This document shows, one piece after another, positions 26,435 to 35,822 of a stretch of 64,000 bases of DNA. The notes beneath the pieces were generated by a model that was given only the letters and a program-made list of their open reading frames with translations, was not told the origin of the DNA and did no database searches. A program made the translations under genes and the position numbers. Source of the stretch: Kocuria salsicia (GTDB lineage Bacteria; Actinomycetota; Actinomycetes; Actinomycetales; Micrococcaceae); NCBI RefSeq assembly GCF_007681555.1, contig NZ_VELE01000003.1, positions 248,001 through 312,000 of the forward strand, in the 5' to 3' direction. Each line of letters begins with the position of its first letter. The first letter of the stretch is position 1.

Positions 26435-28243
26435 ATGAGACGCGTCAGTGCCCCCGCCATCGTCGACCCCCTGCCGTACCCCGGCACCGCCCACATCCTC
26501 GCGGAGCGTGCAGAGAAGACACCCGATGCGGTCCTCTACACGGTCCTCGCGCCGGGGCGCGAGCGGGACGTCACCGCCCGGCAGTTCCGCGACGAGGTCG
26601 TCGGGCTGGCCCGGGGCATGGCCGCCCGGGGCATCGGTGCCGGGGACCGCGTGGGGCTGCTGAGCCGCACGCGCTACGAGTGGAGCCTCGCGGACTTCGC
26701 GCTGTGGTGGCTCGGGGCGGTTCCCGTGCCGGTCTACGACACCTCCTCACCTGACCAGATCGCGTGGATCCTCTCGGACTCCGAGGCCGTCGCGGTCTTC
26801 GCGGAGACCGACGAGCTCGCGGACCGCGTGCGCGCGGCCGCGGAGATCACTGCGTTCCCGGCCGCACAGCGGATCTGCGTCTTCGACACGACGTCGGACG
26901 AGCTCTCCCTCGACGCACTCGTGGCCGCGGGCTCGGGGCGAACGGACCTGACCGGCCCCTACGACGGCGTCTCCCTCGACGACACCGCCACCCTGATCTA
27001 CACCTCGGGGACCACGGGCCCGCCGAAGGGCTGCGAGCTCACGCACCGCAACTTCGTGGCGTGCTCGCAGAACACGATCCCCGTGGCGGGACCCATCATG
27101 GCCGAGGGTGCCCGCACCCTGCTGTTCCTGCCGCTCGCCCACGTCTTCGCGCGCTTCGTGGAGGTCACGTCACTGGACGCCGGGATCACCCTCGCGCACA
27201 CCCCGGACGTCTCCCAGCTGATGGACGACCTCGCCCGGTTCAAGCCCACGTTCATCCTCGCGGTGCCCCGAGTCTTCGAGAAGATCCTGGTGGGCGCCCG
27301 GTTCAAGGCGCAGGCGGGCTCCCCCGTCAAGAAGCTGATCTTCGAACGGGCCGTGACCACGGCCGCCGCGTGGTCCAAGGCCTCGCAGAACGGGCACGTC
27401 CCGCCGTGGCTGGAGTTCCGCCACCGGCTCTACGACAAGCTCGTGTACTCGACGCTGCGCGAGGCCATGGGCGGCGAGGTCCGCTACGCCGTGTCGGGCG
27501 GGGCGTCGCTCGGCGAGCACCTCGCACACTTCTTCAACGGCATCGGCGTCTACGTGGTGGAGGGCTACGGGCTCACGGAGACCACCGCGCCCATTGCCGG
27601 CAACTTCCCGGCGATCAACAGGATCGGCACCGTGGGCCACCCCATCCCGGGCAACGAGATCGCGGTCGCCGAGGACGGCGAGATCCTCGTGCGCGGCTCC
27701 AACGTCTTCGCCCGCTACAACGGGCTGCCGGAGAAGACCGCGGAGGTCTTCCACGACGGCTGGTTCACCACCGGGGACCTCGGCCACCTGGACGAGGAGG
27801 GGCTGCTCACCGTCACTGGGCGCAAGAAGGAGATCATCGTGACCGCCGGTGGCAAGAACGTGATCCCCACGCAGCTCGAGGATCCCATCCGGGCCTCGGC
27901 CACCGTGGGTCAGATCATGGTGGTGGGAGACAACCGCCCGTTCGTGGCGGCGCTCATCACGCTGGACCCGGACACCCTTCCCACAATTCTGAGGGGCCTC
28001 GGCCTGGACCCCGCAATGAACCCGGCGCGCGCCGGCCACGAGGACGCCGTGATCGCGCACGTGCAGAAAATCGTGGACCACGCCAACGCCAGGGTCTCCC
28101 GCGCGGAAAGCATCAGAGCTTTCCGGATCCTCGAGGAGGACCTCACGGTGGAGGACGGGTACCTGACCCCCTCGCTCAAGCTCAAGCGAGCCAAGGTCGC
28201 TGAGGACTTCGTTGATGTCATCGAGGGCATCTACGCGAAGTAG
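26435..28243 (+). CDS. Long-chain fatty-acid--CoA ligase (FadD15-like)
   Basis: A 602-residue ANL-superfamily enzyme that activates fatty acids via an acyl-AMP. Motifs: P-loop-like LIYTSGTTGPPKGCELTHRN, VEGYGLTETTAP, the hinge region GWFTTGDLGHLDEEGLLTVTGRKKEIIVTAGGKN (in pieces) and a C-terminal Lys-bearing segment YLTPSLKLKRAKV. ATG at 26435 follows AGGAAGG. In Mycobacterium fadD15 (Rv2187) ends the pknL-aroG-plsC neighbourhood, matching the position here. Confidence 0.92.
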   Translation: MRRVSAPAIVDPLPYPGTAHILAERAEKTPDAVLYTVLAPGRERDVTARQFRDEVVGLARGMAARGIGAGDRVGLLSRTRYEWSLADFALWWLGAVPVPVYDTSSPDQIAWILSDSEAVAVFAETDELADRVRAAAEITAFPAAQRICVFDTTSDELSLDALVAAGSGRTDLTGPYDGVSLDDTATLIYTSGTTGPPKGCELTHRNFVACSQNTIPVAGPIMAEGARTLLFLPLAHVFARFVEVTSLDAGITLAHTPDVSQLMDDLARFKPTFILAVPRVFEKILVGARFKAQAGSPVKKLIFERAVTTAAAWSKASQNGHVPPWLEFRHRLYDKLVYSTLREAMGGEVRYAVSGGASLGEHLAHFFNGIGVYVVEGYGLTETTAPIAGNFPAINRIGTVGHPIPGNEIAVAEDGEILVRGSNVFARYNGLPEKTAEVFHDGWFTTGDLGHLDEEGLLTVTGRKKEIIVTAGGKNVIPTQLEDPIRASATVGQIMVVGDNRPFVAALITLDPDTLPTILRGLGLDPAMNPARAGHEDAVIAHVQKIVDHANARVSRAESIRAFRILEEDLTVEDGYLTPSLKLKRAKVAEDFVDVIEGIYAK

Positions 28244-28451
28244 AAGCAGGGGACGACGGCGCGGCACCGGAACCCACGGGGCCGGCGGCGCTGGGGTGGG
28301 AGCCAGCGGCACTGGCTCGCGGGTCACAGCCGTCGCGGCGCGCAGGCCACGACGGCATCAGTGTGCCGGGGCCTGGCGGGATCCGGCGGCCTGAGCCCGG
28401 CCTGCGCACCAGGGCGCATTCTGATCGGCGGGCCCTGGCACGGCGTGGCCG

Positions 28452-29879
28452 TCAGTCCCTGACGTGCTGGCCAGGGACGTCCAGGCCCAGCAGGGCGTTC
28501 TCCACGACCTCCGCGAGCGCTGGGTGGATCCAGTACTGCCCGCGTGCCATCTCGTGGGCCCGCAGCCCGAAGGACATGCCCTGGACGAGCGGCTGGATCA
28601 GGTTGGAGGAATCGTGGCCGATGAGGTGTGCCCCCAGCAGCTCGCCGGTGCGGGCGTTCGCGATGAGTTTGCAGATCCCGGCGTGGTCCTCCATGGCCCA
28701 GCCGTAGGCAACGTCCCCGAAGTCCTGTTCCTTAACCGTGATCTGCTCGCCGTTCCGGGCGGCCCAGTCGCGGGCTTGGACCTCGGTCATGCCCACGGAC
28801 GCGATCTGCGGTTCGGTGAACACCGCGGACGGCACGTAGCGGTGATCGGTCGCGCGCAGATCCTGCGGGTGCACCACGTTGTGGGAGACCGTGCGGGCCT
28901 CGGCGTTGGCCACGTGCTTGAGCTGGTACGGGGAGCACACGTCCCCGAGGGCCCACAAGCCGGTCACGGGTTCCCCGTCCGAGAGCACACGCTGGTACTC
29001 GTCCACGGCGAGCAGTCCGCCACCGGTGACGTCCAGGTGGGCGGCTTCCGGGCGCAGCGTGTCCGCATTGGGGACGCGCCCCGTGGCCAGCAGGACGACG
29101 TCGGCGGTGCCGTCCCAGTGCTGCCCGGAACCGTCGGAGGCCTGCGCCAACACCGTCAGGCGGCCGTCCTCGGCACGCTCGATCCCGGACAGCGTCCACC
29201 CGAGTTGCAGGTCCCACTGTTCGGCGGCCTCGCGCGTGAAGCGTTCGGCGATCGTGTCGTCATGTTCGCGCAACAAGCGCTGCGAACGGTTGAGCTGGGT
29301 CACGGAGGCGCCCAGTCCGCGGAAGACGTGACAGAACTCGGCGGCCACGTACCCGCCGCCCACCACGATGACGTCTCGGGGGAACTCGTCCAGGCGCATC
29401 ACGGTGTCCGAGGTGTGCACCCCGGGCAGGTCGGTACCCGGCACGTCCGGGATGCTGACCCGCGAACCGTTGGCCAGCACGATCTCATCGGCGGTGATCC
29501 GCTGCCCGGACTCGGTCTCGAGGACCTTGGGTTCCACGAAGTGCACGTACTCCTGGATCACCGTGACGTTGTCGAGCGACTCGCGGTACTGCAGCCCGTT
29601 CTTGGAGATCGCGTCGATGCGGGCGAAGATGCGATCCCGCATGCCGGGCCAGTCCACACCCTCGATCACGGCGTCCAGGCCCAGCCGTATGGCGTCCCGC
29701 GCTTGGTCCCCCACGGTGGCCGGGTAGGCATACATCTTGGTGGGGATGCACCCCGCGTTCAGGCACGTGCCGCCGAACCGGCCCGGTTCCACGATGGCGA
29801 CGTCGAGGTCCGCGTACTCGTCTGTGAGGATGGAGTTGCCGGAGCCGGAGCCCACGATGATCAGGTCGAAAGAACGCAT
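28452..29879 (-). CDS. mtr: Mycothione reductase
   Basis: A 475-residue FAD/NADPH disulfide reductase that reduces mycothiol disulfide (mycothione). The N-terminal FAD motif DLIIVGSGSGNSIL and the redox pair in FGGTCLNAGCIPTKMYAYPA (Cys39, Cys44) match mycothione reductase rather than lipoamide or glutathione reductase; then VVGGGYVAAEFCHVFRGLG (NADPH-binding), ALGDVCSPYQLKHVANAEA and a C-terminal HPALAEVVENALLGL segment with the catalytic His. ATG 29877-29879 is used; an in-frame ATG three codons earlier is possible. Presence supports mycothiol as the cellular thiol. Confidence 0.92.
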   Translation of the reverse strand: MRSFDLIIVGSGSGNSILTDEYADLDVAIVEPGRFGGTCLNAGCIPTKMYAYPATVGDQARDAIRLGLDAVIEGVDWPGMRDRIFARIDAISKNGLQYRESLDNVTVIQEYVHFVEPKVLETESGQRITADEIVLANGSRVSIPDVPGTDLPGVHTSDTVMRLDEFPRDVIVVGGGYVAAEFCHVFRGLGASVTQLNRSQRLLREHDDTIAERFTREAAEQWDLQLGWTLSGIERAEDGRLTVLAQASDGSGQHWDGTADVVLLATGRVPNADTLRPEAAHLDVTGGGLLAVDEYQRVLSDGEPVTGLWALGDVCSPYQLKHVANAEARTVSHNVVHPQDLRATDHRYVPSAVFTEPQIASVGMTEVQARDWAARNGEQITVKEQDFGDVAYGWAMEDHAGICKLIANARTGELLGAHLIGHDSSNLIQPLVQGMSFGLRAHEMARGQYWIHPALAEVVENALLGLDVPGQHVRD

Positions 29880-29894
29880 ACGCCCCATCCTAGG

Positions 29895-29932
29895 CCGCCG
29901 CCCCGCGCGTCCGGGGACAGGCGGGGCGGCGG
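29895..29932 (-). terminator. Hairpin terminator just after pyc
   Basis: A perfect 12-bp inverted repeat (29895-29906 and 29921-29932, arm CCGCCGCCCCGC) begins seven bases beyond the pyc stop and lies just upstream of mtr. It likely ends the pyc transcript. Confidence 0.7.
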
Positions 29933-29938
29933 GATCCG

Positions 29939-32900
29939 TCACTCGGGGTCGATCACCAGCACCAGGTCCCCGCCGCTGACGTGCGCGGTGTCCGCAAGTG
30001 CCACGCGGGAGACCGTGCCCGAGACCGGCGCAGTGATGGACGCCTCCATCTTCATGGCCTCGATCGTGGCCACTGAGTCCCCCGCGGCGACCTTTGCCCC
30101 CTCGGAGACCGTGACCGTGACCGCACCGGCGAAGGGTGCCGCCACGTGCCCGGGCTTGGAGGTGTCCGCCTTCTCGGTCTCCACGGCCTGGGACTTCACC
30201 GACTCGTCGCGGATCTCGAGCAGGCGCAGCTGACCGTTGAGGGTCACCATGACCGTGCGCATCCCCTTCTCGTCCGGTTCGGAAATCGCCTGCAGGGTGA
30301 CCAGCAGCCGCACCCCCTTGCCGAGCGAGATGACGTGCTCGTGGTCCTGCTTCAGCCCGTACAGGAAGTCGCGGGTGTGCAGGAGGGAGATGTCCCCGTA
30401 CTTGGTGCGCGAGTTCTGGTAGTCGCGCGTGGGGCCGGGGAAGAGCAGCCGGTTCAGGGCCGCGCGGCGCACCTCACCCGGCTGGGCGAGCTCCTCGACA
30501 TCCTGCTCCGAGAGCTCCTCGTCCGCCAGGTGCACGGTGCGTCCCTCCAGCGCCTTGCTGCGGAACGGTTCCGGCCAGCCCGCGGGCGGGGTGCCGAGCT
30601 CGCCGGCGAGGAAGTTGATCACGGAGTCCGGGATGTCGAACTTGCGGGGATCGGCCTCGAACTCGGCGGGGTCCACGTCCATGCCCACGAGCTGCAGGGC
30701 GAGGTCGCCCACCACCTTGGATGACGGCGTGACCTTGACCAGGTGCCCCAGCATCCGGTCCGCGGCGTGGTACATGTCCTCGATCGCCTCGAACTTTTCC
30801 CCGAGCCCCAGCGCGATGGCCTGCTGGCGCAGGTTTGACAGCTGCCCGCCCGGGATCTCGTGGCGGTACACGCGGCCGGTGGGCCCGGTCAGCCCGGACT
30901 CGAAGGGCTTGTAGATGGAGCGCACCACTTCCCAGTAGGGCTCCATGTCGCTCACGGCGTCCAGGTCAAGTCCGGTGTCCCGGTCCGTGTTCTCGAGCGC
31001 GGCCACGAGCGCGGAGCCCGAGACCTGGGACGTGGTGCCGGCCATGGACGCGGATGCGGCGTCGACGGCGTCGACCCCAGCCTCCGCGGCGGCGAGCAGC
31101 GTGGCGAGCTGCCCGCCCGCGGTGTCGTGGGTGTGCAGGTGCACCGGCAGGTCGAAGCGCTCGCGCAGGGCCGCCACGAGACGCCGCGCGGCCTCCGGGC
31201 GCAGCAACCCAGCCATGTCCTTGATCGCCAGGATGTGCGCGCCGGCGTCCACGCACTGCTGCGCGAGGTCCAGATAGTAGTCAAGCGTGTAGACGTTCTC
31301 CTGCGGGTCGAGGAGGTTGCCCGTGTAGCACAGGGCCACCTCGGCCACCGCGGTGCCCGTGGCTCGCACCGCCTCGATGGCCGGGCGCATCTGCTCGACG
31401 TCGTTGAGCGCGTCGAAGATCCGGAAGATGTCGACGCCGGTCTCGGCCGCCTCAGCGACGAACGCGTTGGTCACCTCCACCGGGTACGGCGTGTACCCCA
31501 CGGTGTTGCGCCCGCGCAGCAGCATCTGGATGGGGATGTTCGGCATCGCCTCGCGCAGCAGCCGCAGCCGCTCCCACGGGTCCTCCCCCAGGAAGCGCAG
31601 CGCGACGTCGTACGTGGCACCGCCCCAGGCCTCGACCGAGAGCAGCCCCGGCAGCAGGTGCGCGTACGCGGGTGCCGCCGCGAGCAGGTCGCGGGTGCGC
31701 ACGCGGGTGGCCAGCAGTGACTGGTGGGCGTCACGGAACGTGGTGGACGTCACCGCGAGCGGTTCGTAGTCCCGCAGGGTGCGCGCGAAGCCCTCGGGCC
31801 CCTGCTCCTGGAGCACCTGGCGCCAGCCGGAGGGCACCTCGTGGGAGGACGGGCCGTCGAACGGGCTGCGGAAGGGCTCGTCCCGCTTGTCCCCCGGGTA
31901 GTGCGGGAGCTTGTCGCGCGGGTCCATGCCGTCGATGCGCTCGCCGTGGGGCTTGTTGACCGTCACCTCCGCGAGGTAGTTCAGCGCGCGGGTGCCGCGG
32001 TCCGCCGAGCCCTTGCCCTTGAGCAGACCCGGGTGGTTCTCGATGAAGTCCGTGGCCACGTCCCCGGCCAGGAAGTCCTTGTCGTGCAGCACGGCCTGCA
32101 GGAACTGGATGTTGGTGGCGATGCCACGGATGCGGAACTCCGCGAGGGCACGGCGCGCACGCAGCACGGCGGTCTCGTAGTCGCGGCCGCGGCACGTGAG
32201 CTTCACGAGCATGGAGTCGAAGTGCGGGGAGATCTCCGCCCCCGCGTAGAGGGTGCCGCCGTCCAGGCGCACCCCCGCGCCACCGGCCGAGCGGTAGGCA
32301 GAGACCTTGCCCACGTCCGGGCGGAACTCGTTGGCCGGGTCCTCGGTGGTGATGCGGCACTGAAGCGCCGCACCGCGCACCCGCAGGTCCTCCTGGGAGA
32401 TGCCCAGCTCCGAGAGCGACTCCCCCGCGGCGATCCGCAACTGGGACTGCACAAGGTCCACGTCCGTGATCTCCTCGGTCACGGTGTGCTCCACCTGGAT
32501 GCGCGGGTTCATCTCGATGAACACGTGCTGCCCGGCCCGCTCCCCGGCGGTGTCCACCAGGAACTCGACCGTGCCGGCGTTGACGTAGCCCAGCTCCTTG
32601 GCGAACTTCACGGCGTCGCGGTGCAGCGCCTCCCGGATCTCCTCGTCCAGGTGCGGGGCCGGTGCGATCTCGATGACCTTCTGGTGGCGGCGCTGCAGCG
32701 AGCAGTCCCGCTCGAAGAGGTGCACAATCTCACCGTCGTTGTCCGCGAGCACCTGGACCTCGATGTGGCGGGGGCGCAGCACGGCCTGCTCGATGAACAC
32801 CGTGGGGTCCCCGAACGCGGTGTCCGCCTCGCGCATGGCGGCGTCCAGTGCGTCGGCGAGCTGCTCGGGCGCCTCGACCCGGCGCATCCCGCGCCCACCG

Positions 32901-33388
32901 CCGCCGGCCACGGCCTTCACGAACACGGGGTAGCCGATCTTCTCGGCCTCGGCGATCAGGAACTCCTTGTCCGAGGACGGGTCCGAGGACTCCAGGGTGG
33001 GGATCCCGGCGCGGCGGGCCGCGCGAAGCGCCGCCACCTTGTTGCCGGCGAGCTCGAGAATCTCCGCGCGCGGGCCCACGAAGGTGATGCCCTCCGCGGC
33101 CGCGGCACGCGCGAGCTCCGGATTCTCGGAGAGGAAGCCGTAACCGGGGTAGATCGCGTCCGCGCCGGACTCCTTGGCCACGCGGATGATCTCCGCGACG
33201 TCCAGGTACGCACGGACGGGGTGGCCGTCCTCACCGATGTGGTAGGCCTCGTCCGCCTTCTGACGGTGGATCGAGTTGCGGTCCTCGTAGGGGAACACGG
33301 CCACGGTCTTGGCTCCGAGCTCGTACGCCGCTCGGAAGGCGCGGATGGCGATCTCGCCGCGGTTTGCCACCAGGATTTTGGAGAACAT
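29939..33388 (-). CDS. pyc: Pyruvate carboxylase
   Basis: A 1,149-residue anaplerotic enzyme that makes oxaloacetate from pyruvate, bicarbonate and ATP. The order is biotin carboxylase (MFSKILVANRGEIAIRAFRAAYELG, KAVAGGGGRGMRRV, FIEMNPRIQVEHTVTEEIT), carboxyltransferase (GGATYDVALRFLGEDPWERLRLLR, LLRGRNTVGYTPYP, IFDALNDVEQM, HTHDTAGG), and a C-terminal biotin domain with EAMKME (biotinyl Lys1113). The ATG at 33386-33388 matches the family start; the upstream ribosome-binding site is weak. A single-gene transcript bounded by a terminator. Full length with no visible defects. Confidence 0.96.
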   Translation of the reverse strand: MFSKILVANRGEIAIRAFRAAYELGAKTVAVFPYEDRNSIHRQKADEAYHIGEDGHPVRAYLDVAEIIRVAKESGADAIYPGYGFLSENPELARAAAAEGITFVGPRAEILELAGNKVAALRAARRAGIPTLESSDPSSDKEFLIAEAEKIGYPVFVKAVAGGGGRGMRRVEAPEQLADALDAAMREADTAFGDPTVFIEQAVLRPRHIEVQVLADNDGEIVHLFERDCSLQRRHQKVIEIAPAPHLDEEIREALHRDAVKFAKELGYVNAGTVEFLVDTAGERAGQHVFIEMNPRIQVEHTVTEEITDVDLVQSQLRIAAGESLSELGISQEDLRVRGAALQCRITTEDPANEFRPDVGKVSAYRSAGGAGVRLDGGTLYAGAEISPHFDSMLVKLTCRGRDYETAVLRARRALAEFRIRGIATNIQFLQAVLHDKDFLAGDVATDFIENHPGLLKGKGSADRGTRALNYLAEVTVNKPHGERIDGMDPRDKLPHYPGDKRDEPFRSPFDGPSSHEVPSGWRQVLQEQGPEGFARTLRDYEPLAVTSTTFRDAHQSLLATRVRTRDLLAAAPAYAHLLPGLLSVEAWGGATYDVALRFLGEDPWERLRLLREAMPNIPIQMLLRGRNTVGYTPYPVEVTNAFVAEAAETGVDIFRIFDALNDVEQMRPAIEAVRATGTAVAEVALCYTGNLLDPQENVYTLDYYLDLAQQCVDAGAHILAIKDMAGLLRPEAARRLVAALRERFDLPVHLHTHDTAGGQLATLLAAAEAGVDAVDAASASMAGTTSQVSGSALVAALENTDRDTGLDLDAVSDMEPYWEVVRSIYKPFESGLTGPTGRVYRHEIPGGQLSNLRQQAIALGLGEKFEAIEDMYHAADRMLGHLVKVTPSSKVVGDLALQLVGMDVDPAEFEADPRKFDIPDSVINFLAGELGTPPAGWPEPFRSKALEGRTVHLADEELSEQDVEELAQPGEVRRAALNRLLFPGPTRDYQNSRTKYGDISLLHTRDFLYGLKQDHEHVISLGKGVRLLVTLQAISEPDEKGMRTVMVTLNGQLRLLEIRDESVKSQAVETEKADTSKPGHVAAPFAGAVTVTVSEGAKVAAGDSVATIEAMKMEASITAPVSGTVSRVALADTAHVSGGDLVLVIDPE

Positions 33389-33618
33389 TGCTGTCGTTTC
33401 CGCGCGCGGGACCGGTGGGCCGCCGCGCACTGGGTGAGGGGTCGAGTACCGGGATCCATCTTACGTGAGCACCACCTCACACGACCCTCTCCGCCGTTTC
33501 GTGTCCACCGCCGCCCCCCCCCGCCACGCGATCCGCCCTCGCCGCCACCGGGAACTGCACCGATTAGCATGTACCTGTTGGTTGTAAAGCCCCATTTCAG
33601 ATGACAGAAGGGTGATCC

Positions 33619-34458
33619 GTGCAGATCGTCAGCATCAGCAGCCTCAAGGGCGGCGTGGGCAAGTCCTCGGTGGTCCTGGGACTCGCGTCGGCGGCCCTGG
33701 AGGCTCGGGTCCCCACCCTGGTGGTGGACCTCGATCCGCACGGCGACGCCTCCACTGCGCTCGGGGTCCACGCCCGGGCGGGCCAGGACGTGGGCAGTGT
33801 GCTGCGCCGTCCCCGTAAAGGGGGACTTGCTGCGGTCGCAGCTCCGTCACCGTGGACGCGGCACCCCATCACCCCCGAGGTCAGCGGCACACAGCAGGAT
33901 CCCGGCTGGCAGCCCGCCGGCTCCCCGGCCGTCGGACGGCCGGTGCTCGACGTCGCCCCCGGCTCCGCGGCGTCGTCTCACCTTGACCACGCGGCGTTCC
34001 GGACCAAGGACCTCAAACGACTCGAGACCGTCCTGCACGGGCTGGAGCGCTACGAGCTCGTCCTGATCGACTGCCCACCCACCCTGAGCGCCCTGACGCG
34101 CATGGCCTGGGCGGCCTCCCACATGGTGCTCTCCGTGGCCGAGCCGTCGCTCTTCTCGGTGGCGGGAACCAAGCGCACGATGTCCGCGCTCGCGCAGTTC
34201 GAGACCTCACGGATCTGGGCAGTGCCCGATGCCGGGGTGGTCGTAAACCGCTTCCGGGACGGCTCCGACGAGCAGCACCACCGCCTGCGGGAGCTGCAGG
34301 AACTCTTCGGCCAGCTCGTGGTAGACCCCGTGCTGCCGGACGCCCCCGTGGTGCAGCAGGCCCAGGGCGCGGCGTGGCCCGTGCACCGTTGGCCGGGAAC
34401 CGCTGCCTCGGACCTCGCGGGGCGGTTCAGCTCGATCCTCCAGGGCATGCTGCACTGA
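33619..34458 (+). CDS. Solitary ParA/MinD-type P-loop ATPase
   Basis: A 279-residue ParA-family ATPase. It begins MQIVSISSLKGGVGKSSVVLGLASAALE, the deviant Walker A KGGVGKS (residues 10-16), with VVDLDPHGDASTALGV (Walker A') and LVLIDCPPTLSALTRMAW (Walker B). GTG at 33619 follows AAGGG. No parB is adjacent, so it is not the chromosomal parAB pair; it might position another cargo. A region of low similarity (residues 55-110, Pro/Ser/Arg-rich) interrupts the fold between the first motifs and Walker B. Confidence 0.85.
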   Translation: MQIVSISSLKGGVGKSSVVLGLASAALEARVPTLVVDLDPHGDASTALGVHARAGQDVGSVLRRPRKGGLAAVAAPSPWTRHPITPEVSGTQQDPGWQPAGSPAVGRPVLDVAPGSAASSHLDHAAFRTKDLKRLETVLHGLERYELVLIDCPPTLSALTRMAWAASHMVLSVAEPSLFSVAGTKRTMSALAQFETSRIWAVPDAGVVVNRFRDGSDEQHHRLRELQELFGQLVVDPVLPDAPVVQQAQGAAWPVHRWPGTAASDLAGRFSSILQGMLH

Positions 34459-34501
34459 TGCCTCGGTGGGGGCGTGACGGACCGGGCACGACGACGCCGC
34501 G

Positions 34502-35116
34502 TCAGCCCGCGTTCTTCTTGCGCCGCCTTGCGCGGCGGGCGGAGAGCTCGTCCTCCGGGAAGGTGTCGGGTTGGGATGACCCGTCGAGGGCCGCGTGCTC
34601 CGCAGGCATCGAGGCGAGCGTGGCCTCCACCTCGCGCCACACGCGTCCCACGGCGATGCCGAACACGCCCTGGCCGCCCTGCACGAGGTCGATCACCTCG
34701 TTCGGGGAGGTGCACTCGTAGACGCTCGCGCCGTCGGACATCAGCGTCAGCCGGGTGAGGTCCTCCATCCCCCGCAGCCGCAGCGCGCCCACGGCGGAGC
34801 GGATCTGCTGGAGGGACACCCCTGTGTCGAGCAGTCGCTTGACCACTTTGAGCACGAGGATGTCCCGGAAGCTGTAGAGCCGCTGCGAACCCGATCCCTT
34901 CGCACCGCGCACGGTGGGCTCCACGAGGCTGGTACGGGCCCAGTAGTCCAGCTGGCGGTAGGAGATTCCCGCGGCCTTGCACGCGGTGGGGCCGCGGAAT
35001 CCCACGGTCTCGTCGTAGCTGCCGAGGTCCTCCGAGAAGAGCATCTCCTGCGTGCCACCGGCCAGGGAGGAGGCACGCAACTGCGCCGCGTCGAACGGCA
35101 GCTCCGGGTTGCTCAA
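34502..35116 (-). CDS. MerR-family regulator, Rv1830-like
   Basis: A 204-residue regulator very similar in pattern to mycobacterial Rv1830: DETVGFRGPTACKAAGISYRQLDYWARTSLVEPTVRGAKGSGSQRLYSFRDILVLKVVKRLLDTGVSLQQIR is the winged-HTH (in pieces), followed by ECTSPNEVIDLVQGGQGVFGIAVGRVW and a basic tail RRARRRKKNAG. Start is TTG at 35114-35116, chosen because a strong AGGAGG lies just upstream; an upstream frame is open but unsupported. A promoter with a palindrome in its spacer lies 100 bases upstream. In Mycobacterium this gene follows gcvH-garA-Rv1828-Rv1829, the same order as here. Confidence 0.9.
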   Translation of the reverse strand: MSNPELPFDAAQLRASSLAGGTQEMLFSEDLGSYDETVGFRGPTACKAAGISYRQLDYWARTSLVEPTVRGAKGSGSQRLYSFRDILVLKVVKRLLDTGVSLQQIRSAVGALRLRGMEDLTRLTLMSDGASVYECTSPNEVIDLVQGGQGVFGIAVGRVWREVEATLASMPAEHAALDGSSQPDTFPEDELSARRARRRKKNAG

Positions 35117-35217
35117 GCGTCCTCCTCGTGGATGGGGGGTGGTGCGCACGGACCGCGCCCGGTGATTTCGGCCGGTGCTCCCGGATGACCGGGCGGGTGC
35201 TCGGGTGATGTCCTCCG

Positions 35218-35246
35218 ACGGTAGACCCGGCCGGGGACCGGGTCAA
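35218..35246 (-). promoter_or_regulatory. Promoter of the Rv1830-like merR gene, with palindrome in the spacer
   Basis: On the minus strand TTGACC (35241-35246) and TACCGT (35218-35223) are separated by 17 bases. The 7-bp arms GACCCGG / CCGGGTC (35238-35244 and 35224-35230) form a perfect palindrome across this spacer. MerR-family regulators bind palindromes located between -35 and -10, so this may be an autoregulatory operator; that is an inference. Confidence 0.65.
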
Positions 35247-35309
35247 AGACATACCGCGCGGCTGCGACCGTGTCGCCAGCCTACCCGCCGCGGGTGCCCG
35301 CACGGTGAT

Positions 35310-35822
35310 TCAGGACTGGAAGTCCTCCGGGTCCACCTGGTCCAGGAAGTCTCGGAACTCCCGCACCTGAGCCTCTGCCTCCCGTGGCGCGTCCCCCGCC
35401 TGTTCCCGCAGTTCGCCGTCCGCGCTCAGCACCAGCCCGGCCTCGTCCAGCACGGCGGTGGCGCAGCGGACGGGGCAGCCTGTGCGCGCAGCGAGCGCGA
35501 GGGCGTCCGAGGCACGGGCGTCCACCACGGTGGAGTCGTCAAACGTGATGGCCGCGTGGAAGACGGTGTCCTCCACCGTGTGCACGACCACGCCGGTCAC
35601 GCTGCGGCCGAGCGCCCCGACCACCGAGAGCAGCAGGTCGTGCGTGAGGGGGCGAGGTGGCCGGATGCCCTGCAGTGCGAAGACGATGGAGGTGGCCTCG
35701 TTGGTCCCCACCCAGATGGGCAGCCGGCGCGCACCGGCGGCCTCCTTGAGGACCACCACGGGCTGACCGCTGGGCACGTCCATGCGCACGCCGGCAATCT
35801 CCATGAGGACGTCCGCGCTCAC
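35310..35822 (-). CDS. DUF151 bifunctional-nuclease family protein
   Basis: A 170-residue protein of the DUF151/BFN family (Rv1829-like), some members of which have DNase/RNase activity. Typical segments are EAAGARRLPIWVGTNEATSIVFALQG, RPLTHDLLLSVVGALG and VDARASDALALAARTGCPV. The GTG start (35820-35822) overlaps the stop of the MerR gene as GTGA and follows GGGAG. The enclosed position between two MerR genes is conserved with Mycobacterium. A role in division or redox regulation has not been established from sequence. Confidence 0.88.
   Translation of the reverse strand: MSADVLMEIAGVRMDVPSGQPVVVLKEAAGARRLPIWVGTNEATSIVFALQGIRPPRPLTHDLLLSVVGALGRSVTGVVVHTVEDTVFHAAITFDDSTVVDARASDALALAARTGCPVRCATAVLDEAGLVLSADGELREQAGDAPREAEAQVREFRDFLDQVDPEDFQS

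Noticed and set aside
33514-33522. Run of nine C upstream of the parA-like gene
   Set aside because: Intergenic homopolymer with no gene or promoter element attached; not evidence of phase variation by itself.
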